From the NCBI GenBank assembly GCA_964059195.1, contig CAXKWD010000011.1, positions 11,812,451 to 11,876,450 of the forward strand: a DNA stretch of 64,000 nt, written 5' to 3'. This stretch comes from Ectobius pallidus (Eukaryota > Arthropoda > Insecta > Blattodea > Ectobiidae). Under the pieces are notes generated by a model, which was not told the DNA's origin, did not search any database, and saw only the letters and a program-made list of their open reading frames with translations. The position numbers and the translations under genes were made by a program. Numbering within the stretch: position 1 is the first letter of the stretch; every line of letters starts with the position of its first letter. Below are positions 10,888 to 21,538 of this stretch, piece after piece.

Positions 10888-12201
10888 ATGGTGAAGGGCA
10901 ACCAGATCAACCTCTTTACCTGGTCAGATGTTTTAAACAAAGGTGCTCAGTTTTTAATAATAATGGTAGGAGGCCCTGGAACAGAATTTCATTCTTTTTA
11001 TATTACTCGAACACTAGGATTTCATGGAATATTTATTGTTCTTGTCATTATGCAGAATAAAGCTTCTGGAAAAATTAACCTACATAAATGGAAATCATTA
11101 CTCAATTCAACAGAAGACCCTAAAAACATTGATTTGATTGGCAGCTGTGTCAATGAAATTTAGCCACATAAATTTGAAAAGCCTATGAAGAGGTTTTGCT
11201 TCTTTCCTGCAAATTCTCTACCTCCATTTGTTATTGATACAGCTGAAGGATAGAAAGATGGGCTTGATATAAGGCTATTAAATCTCGTGAAGAAATACAT
11301 GGACATGTCAGCAGCAGGCCTAGACTCTTCCTGTAAAGAGATTATGGTTCAAAATACATTATTTTCATTTTGTATAGATAACTTGAATCCCACAAAGTAA
11401 ATCTATGTTTACACTCTCAGATATTACTTTCATGTCCCCAAAGCAGAGAAGGTTCCTGTGGGCCAGTTTAACAAGAGTGTTTAATGCATTCACTTGGTTA
11501 GCAATTATGTTTTCACTCATTTTATCTGCTATCAGTATGAGAGCTTTAATTCGTTACGATCCTGGTGGATATGAGGACATCTACCAGTGCCTCATGAACT
11601 CTCGGGCAGCAATTCTGTGAATATCAGTGAACAGAATGCCCACTGGTGTTCATCTTCGCACAGTTTTTATGTCTTTTGTAGTGTAGGCCTACAGGCCTTT
11701 TATGAAATTCCTAATCTCATTTAAAATGAAAGAGAAGATCTACAGCTTTAAGCCTGTTGAGGCTTGTAGTTATTTTGTACACATTCCAAATGTTGCACTT
11801 TGCATGAGCGATAAGATGTTCGAGTTCCACATCCGAGCTCTTTGTGGCAAAGAATCTCAGCCAACATATCACAGGTTCACCAGCCACACAATCGACATGG
11901 ACATTGGCTATCAGTTAATATCAGTATATTTCAGAAACCATTTACTGAGATAATGAGTCGATTATTTGAAGTCGGCTTCCCAGAGAAGATTATGAGTGAC
12001 ATTGTGAACAGTGGACCAAAAAGAATCGGATTTCAATGGTTTGTTTTGACTGATGAGTACTGACTGTTAGCAGTAATCCACATGAGTTCTGTGTTCGGTG
12101 CTTTTTTGTTTGGTATTAGTTGTGAGTTTATTACTTTCTGTTTGGAATACTCCATCCAGGAAGTGTACGAGTTAAAGAGATGGGCAAATTATGGAACATA
12201 A
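10888..12201 (+). pseudogene. Ionotropic receptor (IR) chemoreceptor pseudogene
   Basis: A broken copy of an insect ionotropic receptor, the variant glutamate-receptor family used in smell and taste. In order: a ligand-binding-like segment (GSCVNEI, LPPFVIDTAEG, then KDGLDIRLLNLVKKYMDMS, 11140-11320), FHVPKAEKVP and RWASLTRVF before the first membrane helix (about 11430-11480), a hydrophobic helix (FTWLAIMFSLILSAIS, 11490-11540), the pore-following SVNRMPTGVHLRTVF (11620-11670), S2-like FEVGFPEKIMSDIVNSG (about 11965-12015), and a last helix with HMSSVFGAFLFGISCEFITF (12075-12145) before TAA at 12199. At least six in-frame stops (around 11161, 11251, 11398, 11618, 11683, 12061) and at least two frameshifts (about 11450 and 11890-11950) break it. 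No intron is needed to line it up. It is most like the divergent IRs that are very numerous in cockroaches; the exact clade is unknown. Confidence 0.82.
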
Positions 12202-12526
12202 TCTATTATAAATTCCAACATTAAAAAGAAAATGTTATTTGGAAGAAAAAAAAAAAAAGTATACTATATTCAAAATGTTGTGTAAAGGTAAAAATGTAAA
12301 AGTGATCCCTATATGGGCCATGGAAACCGTAGGATTTCCGGGAGGTTGAGACTTCCAGATTGTGACATACGGCACATGAAGGTGGCAAGGTAAAATGTTG
12401 TGTGCAAATAGAATATTAAATAATTCATTTCTTATGGCGAGAACAGCAATAGATTTATAGTGGAGTTGGGCAGGAGAGAAATGCAGAGAGTATTTTCGAT
12501 GCCTGCAGGAATGTTTGATTGGAAAT
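12202..12526. other. Decayed LINE-like stretch or unknown
   Basis: Between the receptor pseudogene and the LINE fragment. From about 12420 it may be an upstream part of that LINE, but no convincing frame is left. Confidence 0.3.
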
Positions 12527-13862
12527 GAATACAGAAAAATTTAAGTACAAGGTCATGAAACGTCAAAATAATGCTCTACAAAATATTAGAATAGCCGGTA
12601 AAATGTTCGAACAAGTGGATAAATTCAAATATCTGGGAGCAATAATTATTACAGATACAAATAATAGATAGATAGATTTTTATTGCAGAGACACTTGAGT
12701 ACATCAAGCATATTACAATCGTCAAAATCAAATAAAAACACAGGTAATCTCCTGTTAAGCGTACAGTATATACATAATTAATCAATCAGCTCCCTGATCT
12801 TAATAATTCAAAAAATTCATTAAAACTATGTATACAATTATTGGTAAATAAATTCTTTATTCTGAGTTTAAAACGATTAAAAGGTAATGATTGTATAGAT
12901 TCAGGAAGTGCATTAAAAAACTTAACAGGAACATAGTAAAAAGTCTTCTGTGATTTGTTATAATTGCATTTAAATAATGCTAAGTTGTTTCTGTACCTAG
13001 TACCATAATTGTGTGACATCCCAAGCTGTTCATGGTTAAAAACATTTTCTTTCATTATTAATAAAGCTCTGCCTGCAATAACTTTGTGGAGAAAGGCCAT
13101 ACATTAATCTTATAGCTTTTTCATTAATCTTATAGCTTTTTTCTGTAGTTTGAATAACTTTATTACAGAGGGCTGATGACCCCAGAGAAAAGTTCCATAT
13201 GACAAGTGACTATGCAACTGACTGAAATAAACAGTTTTTAAAACACCTAAGCTAACACATGTTCTCAGTCTTCTTAATAAATAAATTCCTGTGCACATCT
13301 TGGATGCCAAGCGATCTATATGTTTGTTCCAGTCTAATCTAGAATCAATTGAAAACCCAAGAAAATTTACAGTTTCAGCATTTAACTGTCTTCCATCACC
13401 GTACTCCATATCTAAATTCTGGATTTTATCGGTATTAATACAGAGCAAATTAGCTGTACACCAGTCTTGTACAACGCCTGATACATTTTCAATTAATGAG
13501 TTAATTTCATGGAAAGCTTTAGAATCAAAACAAATGTTAAGGTCATCAGCAAAAAGATAACTTTTAACAGATGGACAAGATATATTAAGGCCGAAGTTAT
13601 GTGTAAACTAAAATTAGGAAATGCCCACTTTTATGCAGTTCAGAAACTCTTATCTTTTCGTCTCCTGTCCAGAAATTTAAAAATAAAAAGTTATAAGACA
13701 ATTATCCTGCCGGTTGTATTATATGGATGTGAGACATGGTCGCTTTCTCTTAGGAAAGAACATAATCTGCTTAGGAAAATATTTTGGATCAAGAGAGATG
13801 AAAATGGGGACTGGAGAAAACTGCATAATGATGAGCTTCATAACCTGTTATAGCAATATAAG
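12527..13862 (+). mobile_element. LINE ORF2 C-terminal fragment, split by a second LINE (two segments)
   Basis: Two plus-strand pieces, 12527-12660 and about 13573-13862, belong to one LINE reading frame of the type common in insect genomes. The first reads MNTEKFKYKVMKRQNN..IRIAGKMFEQVDKFKYLGAIIITDTN. The second reads IKAEVMCKLKLGNAHFYAVQ, LLSRNLKIKSYKTIILPVVL, YGCETWSLSLRKEHNLL and WRKLHNDELHNLL. Between them, 12661-13566 is a LINE on the other strand. The shared ACAGAT at 12651-12656 and 13567-13572 could be a short target duplication. The frame shifts by a base across the junction and ends in stops. Confidence 0.75.
12661..13566 (-). mobile_element. APE-type LINE inserted inside another LINE: reverse transcriptase 3' part
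   Basis: A minus-strand frame starts at about 13590 with KSYLFADDLNICF (catalytic F-A-D-D) and continues through VQDWCTANLLCINTDK, VNFLGFSIDSRLDWNKHID and HSHLSYGTFLWGH. It then shifts frame near 13110 into ARALLIMKENVFNHEQLG.. NYGTRYRNNLALF..FFNALPESIQSLPFNRFK, the usual C-terminal tail of CR1/Jockey-like elements. The ORF stops at 12786. A short 3' UTR ends in AATAAA and a (TATC)n tail at 12661-12677. It is 5'-truncated just before the catalytic motif and has at least one frameshift. Confidence 0.8.
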
Positions 13863-13869
13863 AATTGAG

Positions 13870-15005
13870 TCAATTGTTGTGACACTTACTTCACTTGAGT
13901 TCTCTATTTGGAGACTAGTTCCGGGAAATTTTTTCTCCCATATTCATTCCATTTTGACTGCTGCTTGTTGCTGTTGCTACTTGACTCTACATAACCTGTA
14001 TTCGTCACTGGATATAGTTTTATAATGATTATTAACTTTATTATTATTAATTAATCACAGTCATTACTCATAATCTTGTAAACACCTGATTTTTTTCTAG
14101 AAGGAATTTTTTCTTTCAATTCTGATCATAGCAGTGTCTCAAATTTGAATTTTTTCTGTGGTCCACCCTTATATTATTTTCTTTGAAAATCCTGTTAAAT
14201 TTGCGATTTGCTTATGAGTGTTAAGACATCTTTTCAAAACAAAATTTTTCTTTTATAGGGTTCAGTGACTCTAATGTTTTTTCTCTTTCCTGAATCTGTC
14301 TTTTTTCTTATCCACAAACTCTTTTTTTTTTAAACGTTCGACCCATGTACAAGCTTCACTTCAATCTTACTGCTCGGTCAGTGGAACTAAGAGCAAGCCA
14401 TTTTATACAAGTCTCTGATATGTTCAGCTGCTGTATTAAGTTCACTTGTAGCTTGCATAAATTTGATATCGATCCACTAAAATAAACAACTTATCTCTCT
14501 TTCAGTCAGATAATTTAATAGTGCCTCTGTTTCTAGTTTTTATCTTTTTATGACAAATATAATTTTGTATTAAATGTTTGTGTGAAGGAACAAATGTGAA
14601 CTCTGGACACAAAAGACAGGAAAACAACAGGATATTATTTTGTATGACAGTATTTACAATACTTAATTAGAGTGAAAATATTATTGCAACAAATTCAGCA
14701 GGGAGATAAAACTGAAAATGTTCCAACTGGTGATAAACAGAAATCAGTTATGATATAGAAAATATTACTGACTCTATCAGTGACGTAGCGCGAGGGGAGA
14801 CTTTGAGACTGAGTCTACCTAAATAATGTGCTAAAAATTAATATATTCATAAACAAATAAATGAAGGCAATGAAGTCAATCATTATAAACCATTGCATTA
14901 AGAGGAAAAAGGACAACACTCGAAAACCATGCATTGGAAGATTGCAATGAAAAAATTGTATAAGGACAAATCTGATGTCATTGCTGACATACTGGAGGTA
15001 AGATT
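13870..15005. other. No gene recognised
   Basis: AT-rich, with short frames only. CAGTGACGTAGCG near 14779 looks like one end of a DNA element, but no partner end was found. Confidence 0.35.
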
Positions 15006-15009
15006 TTAA

Positions 15010-15570
15010 ACGCATAATCTTCCAAATAGCAACTATCATCTTATCAAAGACATTGAAACTGCTGTAAAAGACTACCTCAACAAAACTCCAAGAAATACTG
15101 CTGGCATCATTTCTCCTATTGAGCTAAGAAACATAATAAAGAAATGTCCTATGAAAGCTCCAGGTACAGATTCCATACAAAATTCACTGCTACAACATCT
15201 TCCTCTGTCAGTATTGATTCATCTTTGTAAAATTTTAAATTCATATCTCTGTTTTAGCTACTACCCACCTCAATGGTAAAAAGGTAGGGTACTAATATTG
15301 CTCTTCCAAAACCTGGAAAGAGTCCACTATATCCTGAAAATTTACGGTCAATCACGTTATTGAACACAGTGAGCAAACTCCTGGAAAGAATAATTTCAAA
15401 GTTAATTTCCGACCATCATTTCTCAATACCCAATTAACAATTCATTTTAAATAGAGGGAACATATAATAGTAGAATGTTAATATTAAATTCATGGTAATG
15501 GTATATTGACGATTCCCATATCATTGTAATATGATCCAGAGAATGAATAAAGAATTGAAGTGAATTGAAT
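15010..15570 (+). mobile_element. LINE fragment: start of reverse transcriptase domain
   Basis: Translates to LIKDIETAVKDYLNKTPR, CPMKAPGTDSIQNSLL, then after a stop and a frameshift LPKPGKSPLYPENLRSITLL and SKLLERIISKLIS, the standard entry into a LINE RT. The RT palm is missing. The sequence ends near 15570 in AATAAAGAATTGAAGTGAATT. Broken. Confidence 0.7.
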
Positions 15571-15701
15571 GTCCCTCCCTGTATTCTCATTTCTCAGACA
15601 TGGACGTTATATTTTAGCGAGAACTTCCACAACTTTTACTTTGTGAGAGGGCAGCACTTGACAGAGGCATATATGCTGCTGCCATCTGCTACCGAAAATG
15701 T

Positions 15702-17870
15702 AAACCATCCCCTAAAAGTGGAATATGTAATATGTCAAGCAATATGGGCTCTTCTTTTGTGAGAAATAAATGATCCGATCGAACAGAAAATTGGAAAATA
15801 TGCTTGCCGAGATTTCAACTGATGTGTCAGACAATTAATTTTCCAATACAGCGGATGAAGAATTAATTCAAAGTAATCATGATGCCGATTCATACATATT
15901 AGCTGACCGATGTGAGAACATCTGTAGATTTTTAAATTGTAGCATATACTGAATAGAGAATGAAGAATGAATGTTTTCGCTTAGTGAATTTGTTTTTCCT
16001 TAAACTCACAATCTAAAACAATATTTTTTTTAAGAAGTAGGCCTACCATAAAAAGCAACTTTTGCTCTCAAAACAATGTAACCGTGTCCAGTGAATAACA
16101 ACGAATACAACATGATTAAATTCACACAATTTAAAATATGTCCTGATATAATTATATTCCTCTTTTCTTAGAGGTCATATGGACTACATGACTATGTTAG
16201 TGCCTAAAACGTTCACAGTTGTGGTTAAAGGTTAACTGTGAAAACTAAGAGAGTGAAAAAATACCTGCAAGAACGACTCCAGTGACTGTGTGACCCAGTG
16301 CTCCACCATGCCTCACTTTTAATGATTTATGACGAACAGTTGGTCTTGTTTCCAAAAGCAAAGTATTTCTTCCAGCACCTCTTTAGAAGTCCAGTCTCTG
16401 ATTTTATTCACAACAAATGAGTCACTCCTCTGGACAATGTCTTGAATGCTAAAGTCTGAATTGTAAACGCTTTACACATAATATCCTAAACATAAAATCC
16501 AATATAAATTTAGGAATTATGAGCCATGAATGTTCCCGCTTAAAAAATCCACTTTACGAGTCTGCTTTATATTTAGCGGCGTATAAAAGCCCTCCGTGGG
16601 AGGGCAGCACTTGACAGAGGCATACACTCCTGCCATCTGCTAGGGAAAACGTAAACTTCCAGAACTTGACAAATCCACATGGAGTCAGGTGCTGCCCTCT
16701 CAATAAGAATGCTTTGTCTAGCTCTGGAAATTTACGTTTTCCCTAGCAGATGGCAGGTGTATAAGCCTCTGTCAAGTGCTCCCCTCCCACGGAGGGCTTT
16801 TATGCGCCGCTAAATACAAAGCGGGCTTTTAAAGTGGATTTTAAGCGGGATCATTCATGACTCATAATTCCTAAATTTATATTGGATTTTATGGTTAGGA
16901 TATTTTGTGTAAAGTGTTTACAATTCAGACTTTAGAATTCAAGACATTGTCCAGAGGAGTGACTTATTTGTTGTGAATAAAATCAGAAACCGGACTTCAG
17001 AAGAGGTGCTGGAAGAAATACTTTGTTTTTGGAAACAAGACCAGTTTTTCGTAAAAAATCATTAAAAGTGGGGCATGGTGGAGCACTGGGTCACACAGCC
17101 ACTGGAGTCTTTTTTGCAGGTATTTTTTCACTTTCTTAGTTTTCAGAGTTGACCTTTAACCGCAATTGTGAACGTTTTAGGCACTAACATAGTCATGCAG
17201 TCCATATGACCTCTAAGAAAAAAGGAATATAATTATATCAGGACATATTTTAAGTTGTGTGAATTTAATCATGTTGATATTCACTTCTCACAATCAAATA
17301 GTTTTGGGGGCAAAACGTTTTTTACAGTAGCCTACTTCTTAAAAAAAATAGTTTTAGATTGTGAATTTAAGGAAAAACAAATTCACTAAGCCAAAATATT
17401 CATTCTTCATTCTCTATTCAGTATATGCTACAATTTAAAAAATCTGCAGATGTTTTCACATCGGTCAGCTGACACATATGAATCAGTGTCATGATTACTT
17501 TGAATTAATTCTTCTTCCTCTGTATTGGAAAATTAATTGTCTGACACACCGGTTGAAATCTCGGCAAGCATATTTTCAACTTTCTGTTCGATTGGATCAT
17601 TTATTTCTCATATTTCTCATATAAGAAGGGCCCACATTGCTCGACATATTCCACTTTTAGGGGATGGTTTCCATGATTATGAATCAGTGTCATGATTACT
17701 TTGAATTAATTCTTCATCCTCTGTATTGGAAAATTGTCTGACACATTGGTTGAAATCTTGGCAAGCATATTTTCAACTTTCTGTTCGATCGGATCACTTA
17801 TTTCTCACATAAGAAGGGCCCACATTGCTCGACATATTCCACTTTTAGGGGATGGTTTCCATGATTAGGA
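15702..17870. mobile_element. 2.2-kb long palindrome (foldback-like), ~1-kb arms
   Basis: Left arm 15702-16673 and right arm 16713-17870 are complementary through to a 39-bp loop (16674-16712). The loop-side ends are CGTAAACTTCCAGAACTTGACAAA / TTTGTCTAGCTCTGGAAATTTACG. The right arm carries a tandem duplication of ~195 bp (17478-17675 and 17676-17870). GAGGGCAGCACTTGACAGAGGCAT occurs at both the outer (15647) and inner (16602) end of the left arm. Both arms contain a short coding-like peptide (DIVQRSD.FVVNKIR.. EEVLEEILCFWKQDQ, plus strand 16925-17060), suggesting a transposon exon. No target duplication found. Confidence 0.8.
17478..17870 (+). repeat. Tandem duplication of ~195 bp in the palindrome's right arm
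   Basis: ATGAATCAGTGTCATGATTAC to GGGGATGGTTTCCATGATTA is present twice in a row with a few substitutions and small indels; the left arm has one copy. Confidence 0.85.
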
Positions 17871-17871
17871 T

Positions 17872-18734
17872 ACACACTATATTTGTTTACAGGAAAAGAA
17901 GGTTCAAAATCAGTGATTATGCTCTTCACAAACCGTAGTAACCATATCACAATTTAGTTTTTGTGGAACGTGTTCGAAACATCAGGAAAATGTGAATGAA
18001 GATGTAACATTTCTAACCTATAAATGTAGTCTCTGACTGGTAATGGCTGTTGGAAGGCAAGCGTTACGACTGGTAGTTAGTTAAGCATGGGTCACAAGAC
18101 CCAGAATCTTAAGGCTGCAATGGTGATCAACATTAATATCACTGTTCCTAACCTAACTGACAGCAACCTAGCTCTACCCGTCACTAACACTTATATCAAT
18201 ATTCATAACCTAAACCTATACTAACCTAGCTCTACATGTCACTAACACTATTCTTAACCTAACGGCCACTTACCTTGAATCGGAAGATGGTATGTAGTGA
18301 GAACAAAATGGTATAGACATAAACACAGTTATGATGTTCATGGAAACATAGTATATAAGTAGAAAACACCAAAGAAGCAGATAATGCAACCATTCCCATC
18401 ATGCTTTAAAAGCACACTGAAGTTGAGGAAGGTACTGAAAGTGAGATAGCCATAGGGTCAAAACCAAGGAGGGGTAAAAAGTAAGAGAAGCACTCTGGTT
18501 TGTGGTATGTCACAACTGTAGTTGGGGTTAAAATATATTTTCCTCGTCCAGTGACTCACACTTTATGTTGTTAAGAAAACTCACGTTTTCTCTTGTAAGA
18601 AAATTTCTCATCGCAGAGGAAGATAACAAAGGAAAGGCCTATTTGCAGCTGATAATATTATAACAATTTGACATTTTTTAATTGATCACTCATTTCACAT
18701 TACAATTTTCCATACCAATAACTGCTTCTCTTTG
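17872..18734. other. No gene; short imperfect duplication with CTAACC motifs
   Basis: At 18140-18265 a ~70-bp segment with CTAACCTAGCTCTAC..GTCACTAACACT occurs twice. Nothing else recognised. Confidence 0.4.
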
Positions 18735-19215
18735 CCGAAAAAATGTATGTCTGTCCGTCTGTCTGTACGCGCGGTAATTCAAATATGCTTTAACGGATTT
18801 TCATGAAACTTGGTATACGCATATATAATGTCCACAGGAAAAAGCCTATTTATTTTGGACCAAATCGATTGACCGGTACTGGTAATACAGTAGAAAGAAC
18901 TTACCAAATGCAAATCAATTCTCATAACAACATATTGATTTACAGTGTTCATATATGACTTTGGAAGTTAGCTATGACAAATAACTCTACCCACATATTA
19001 CTTAACAAACAAGACCTTTGTTTTTTCGTAAGCCCTGCTTAATGAATCAATATGTTTTTCCGTAAGCCTTGCTTAATGAACCAATCTGGAGCTTAACTCT
19101 GAAATTGATTAAAAGAATAACTTATTTTCTGCATATCATAATTACAATTATCACTGAATAAACAAAAGTATTCTGGCACCTTGTTACATCAGTTTAACTG
19201 ATTTTATTATATATA
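18735..19215 (-). repeat. Dispersed repeat, copy B
   Basis: Contains the run GTCTGTCCGTCTGTCTGTACGC and AACGGATTTTCATGAAACTTGGTATACGC, a motif frequent in insect repeats, then the same blocks as copy A inverted. A ~47-bp segment with CGTAAGCC(C/T)TGCTTAATGAA is doubled at 19027-19080. Confidence 0.7.
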
Positions 19216-19709
19216 CACATACCATTGATTTTGCTCATATTCATTGTTCGAATTAAGAAAAGTGAAGAACTCACGTGAACAAAATTATAAAAGGGAAAGT
19301 CAATTTGTTTGCCTTCCTGTATTTTTGTACTTTTACAACGCGAGAATCACATACTGTAAACAAAGTAGTTTATTTACCATATATATAGATGAATTGTCTG
19401 GCCAGGTTTTAGTGTTTATATTATTATGCAAGTAAAATCGTCACCATGTCCATATTGAAACAAGTCAATAAAAACCTACTGAAAACAGCCACCTTATCAT
19501 ATTCAACATAAACCTTTAGAGGCTCATCTATATCAATTCAATATCTGGAAGTACATCACACCAGTATCTACATAACATGAACAGGAAAAGGATGAAAAAC
19601 ACTACTGCAGAAAAGAAAATACATGGTTTTAAAGACAGCATTATACATTTAAAGCATGAAAATAATAATGCTATCGTATTTATTAAACAAAAGTTAGTGT
19701 TACTATTAT

Positions 19710-20045
19710 AACAAGCGGGACCGGCTTCAAATCCCAAGGTAGGCGGGCATGTTATTTGTGGTGGACGAAGCCGTGACTTGGAGGTTTTTCTCGGGGATTC
19801 TCCTATTTCCCACTCTTGTTCCATCAACACTCTCCACTTCACCCTCAATCTTCCCCCTCATTATCATCCCGTTCCCTTTCCCAGCCCTCTCCTGTTGTAG
19901 CGTTGGCTGCGGGACTCTCCCGTCTTGCCCCATGGCTTGTGGTCATATGGATTGCTCCTGGTGTGCTGTGCACCATGACTCTACAGCATACATGGGCATT
20001 TACTTGGGAACCACTAGTGGTTTTTGACCTTCCCGCATAACACAC
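19710..20045 (+). mobile_element. SINE-like fragment (tRNA box B start)
   Basis: CGGCTTCAAATCCCAAGG (box B-like) then GGTTTTTCTCGGGGATTCTCC TATTTCCC, a combination found in tRNA-derived insect SINEs. The 5' head is missing. The ~330-bp GC-richer stretch contrasts with its AT-rich flanks. Confidence 0.45.
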
Positions 20046-20280
20046 AAGATGGCATTGCGGACATTCGGTGTACGTGATGGATTATTCCTATTCATGAGTC
20101 ATACTCTCTTTGCAAGCAGTGATGGGTCGCGACACAGTTGCGATTGGAAAGGCGTTATGACACATTCTAAGCCTTTGTATAATGAAATAATTGCACACGT
20201 AAAAGAATCATTAAAAATACAAAATTGTTTGTATTATTTGTTTCTTGTAGTGTACATTATAAAGTGAAATGAGTGTTTCC

Positions 20281-20700
20281 CTAAGAATGAGCAACCGCCA
20301 CTGCACTTATTGTCTGCTTGTGTCTCCATCTACCCGTTCTTTTCGAACTATGTGTAAGTTGACAAAAGTTTGCGGGTTGCGTGTCAATGGATAGGGGTTT
20401 GCCCATGTCTGCTCTACAGGCACTCTGAGGGAACGGGGGACATGGCACATAGTCTATCCTGAGGGACCTTGGGGCATGGTGCATGGTTAGTTTTTCAGGT
20501 TCCTGCTGGATGTAGGGGCGTTCTGTGGGGGCTCGTGGTGGAATCTGCTTCGGGGGGAGGGGGGCTTGGGCATGCACTCATCCCATTACCAGAGGTTGGC
20601 ACAACGGATGCGGACATGTGGCCTACATGCTTAGGGTCGGTTCCAACCTGCTCCCTACCCGATACGTTCATGATACATACGTTCAATGCACTTATCAAGA
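20281..20700. other. GC-rich stretch of unknown nature
   Basis: Markedly GC-rich relative to its neighbours, with GGGGGAGGGGGGCTTGGGCA. Overlapping short frames on both strands have no recognisable domain. Probably a repeat. Confidence 0.3.
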
Positions 20701-20719
20701 AAATATTTTAATTTTTATG

Positions 20720-21536
20720 TAATATCTAAAATCAACAAATTTCTCAACAGAACTAAAACTCTGAGCAAGAAAAGAGTCTGGTGAGAAATTTGGAGGAACC
20801 ATCCAGAGAACCTAAAATTTGCACTAAGTTTTTTTAAAAAACCTGGGGGAGGGCCCTGGAACCCCCCTTTGTTTGGGGAATTTCATACCCCACACCTCCA
20901 GTAATTGGAAACTTTCGTATATGTCGGCCCCTCCCTTCAGTAAGTTCTGGATCCGCCCTTGAATGAGGTGAAAATATTCTAGGCAGAAGCTTTGATAACT
21001 GTTACTTTGGATTATTTATAAAAGGTCGTTACTGTTACATACATTAACAGTTACAAGAAATATTCCCCATCTCTGTGTATAGCCCTTTTCAGATGAATCT
21101 TTTTGAAACAATTTGTACAGCAATATACTGTATTTTTACAAGAATATCTTTTGTCTTTTATTACTATAATGTATTGGAATACAACGTGCCCCCCTACACC
21201 ATGAGAATCAAACTGCAATGCATCTCTCCCTAAGCCCAAATGCAATGATTCACTTTATGGTCCAAACCATCAAACTGGATCGTGTGACATTGACGACTGC
21301 CATTGTTAACAGTTTCATCCTATATTTTCCATCCAATTGCATTTTATAAAACAGAATAGGAATGTTTCTAATTTCCTAACGAAAATATGAAATTGACCAA
21401 TGACCTACATGATGTAGAAACAAGGCAGCTTCCTTTGCTGATTATATGAACATTAACCAAGAAGATAAAATGAAATATTAGAGCCAAGAACATTAACAGA
21501 TGCTAAAGCAGATTTTGAATTTTCAACAATACTATC
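20720..21536. other. No gene recognised
   Basis: Contains a degenerate GGGGGAGGGCCCTGGAACCC..GTTCTGGATCCGCCCTT stretch (20845-20960) that resembles one end of a DNA element. No partner end found. Confidence 0.35.
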
Positions 21537-21538
21537 TA

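Noticed and set aside
18130..18270. Interstitial telomeric repeat (CCTAA)n
   Set aside because: CCTAA words are scattered and embedded in a ~70-bp duplication; no tandem run of the pentamer.
19749..20045. Overlapping ORFs on both strands
   Set aside because: They fall in a SINE-like fragment; open frames come from its GC-richer composition.
20281..20722. Pro-rich ORFs on both strands
   Set aside because: Composition-driven; no recognised domain or conserved pattern.
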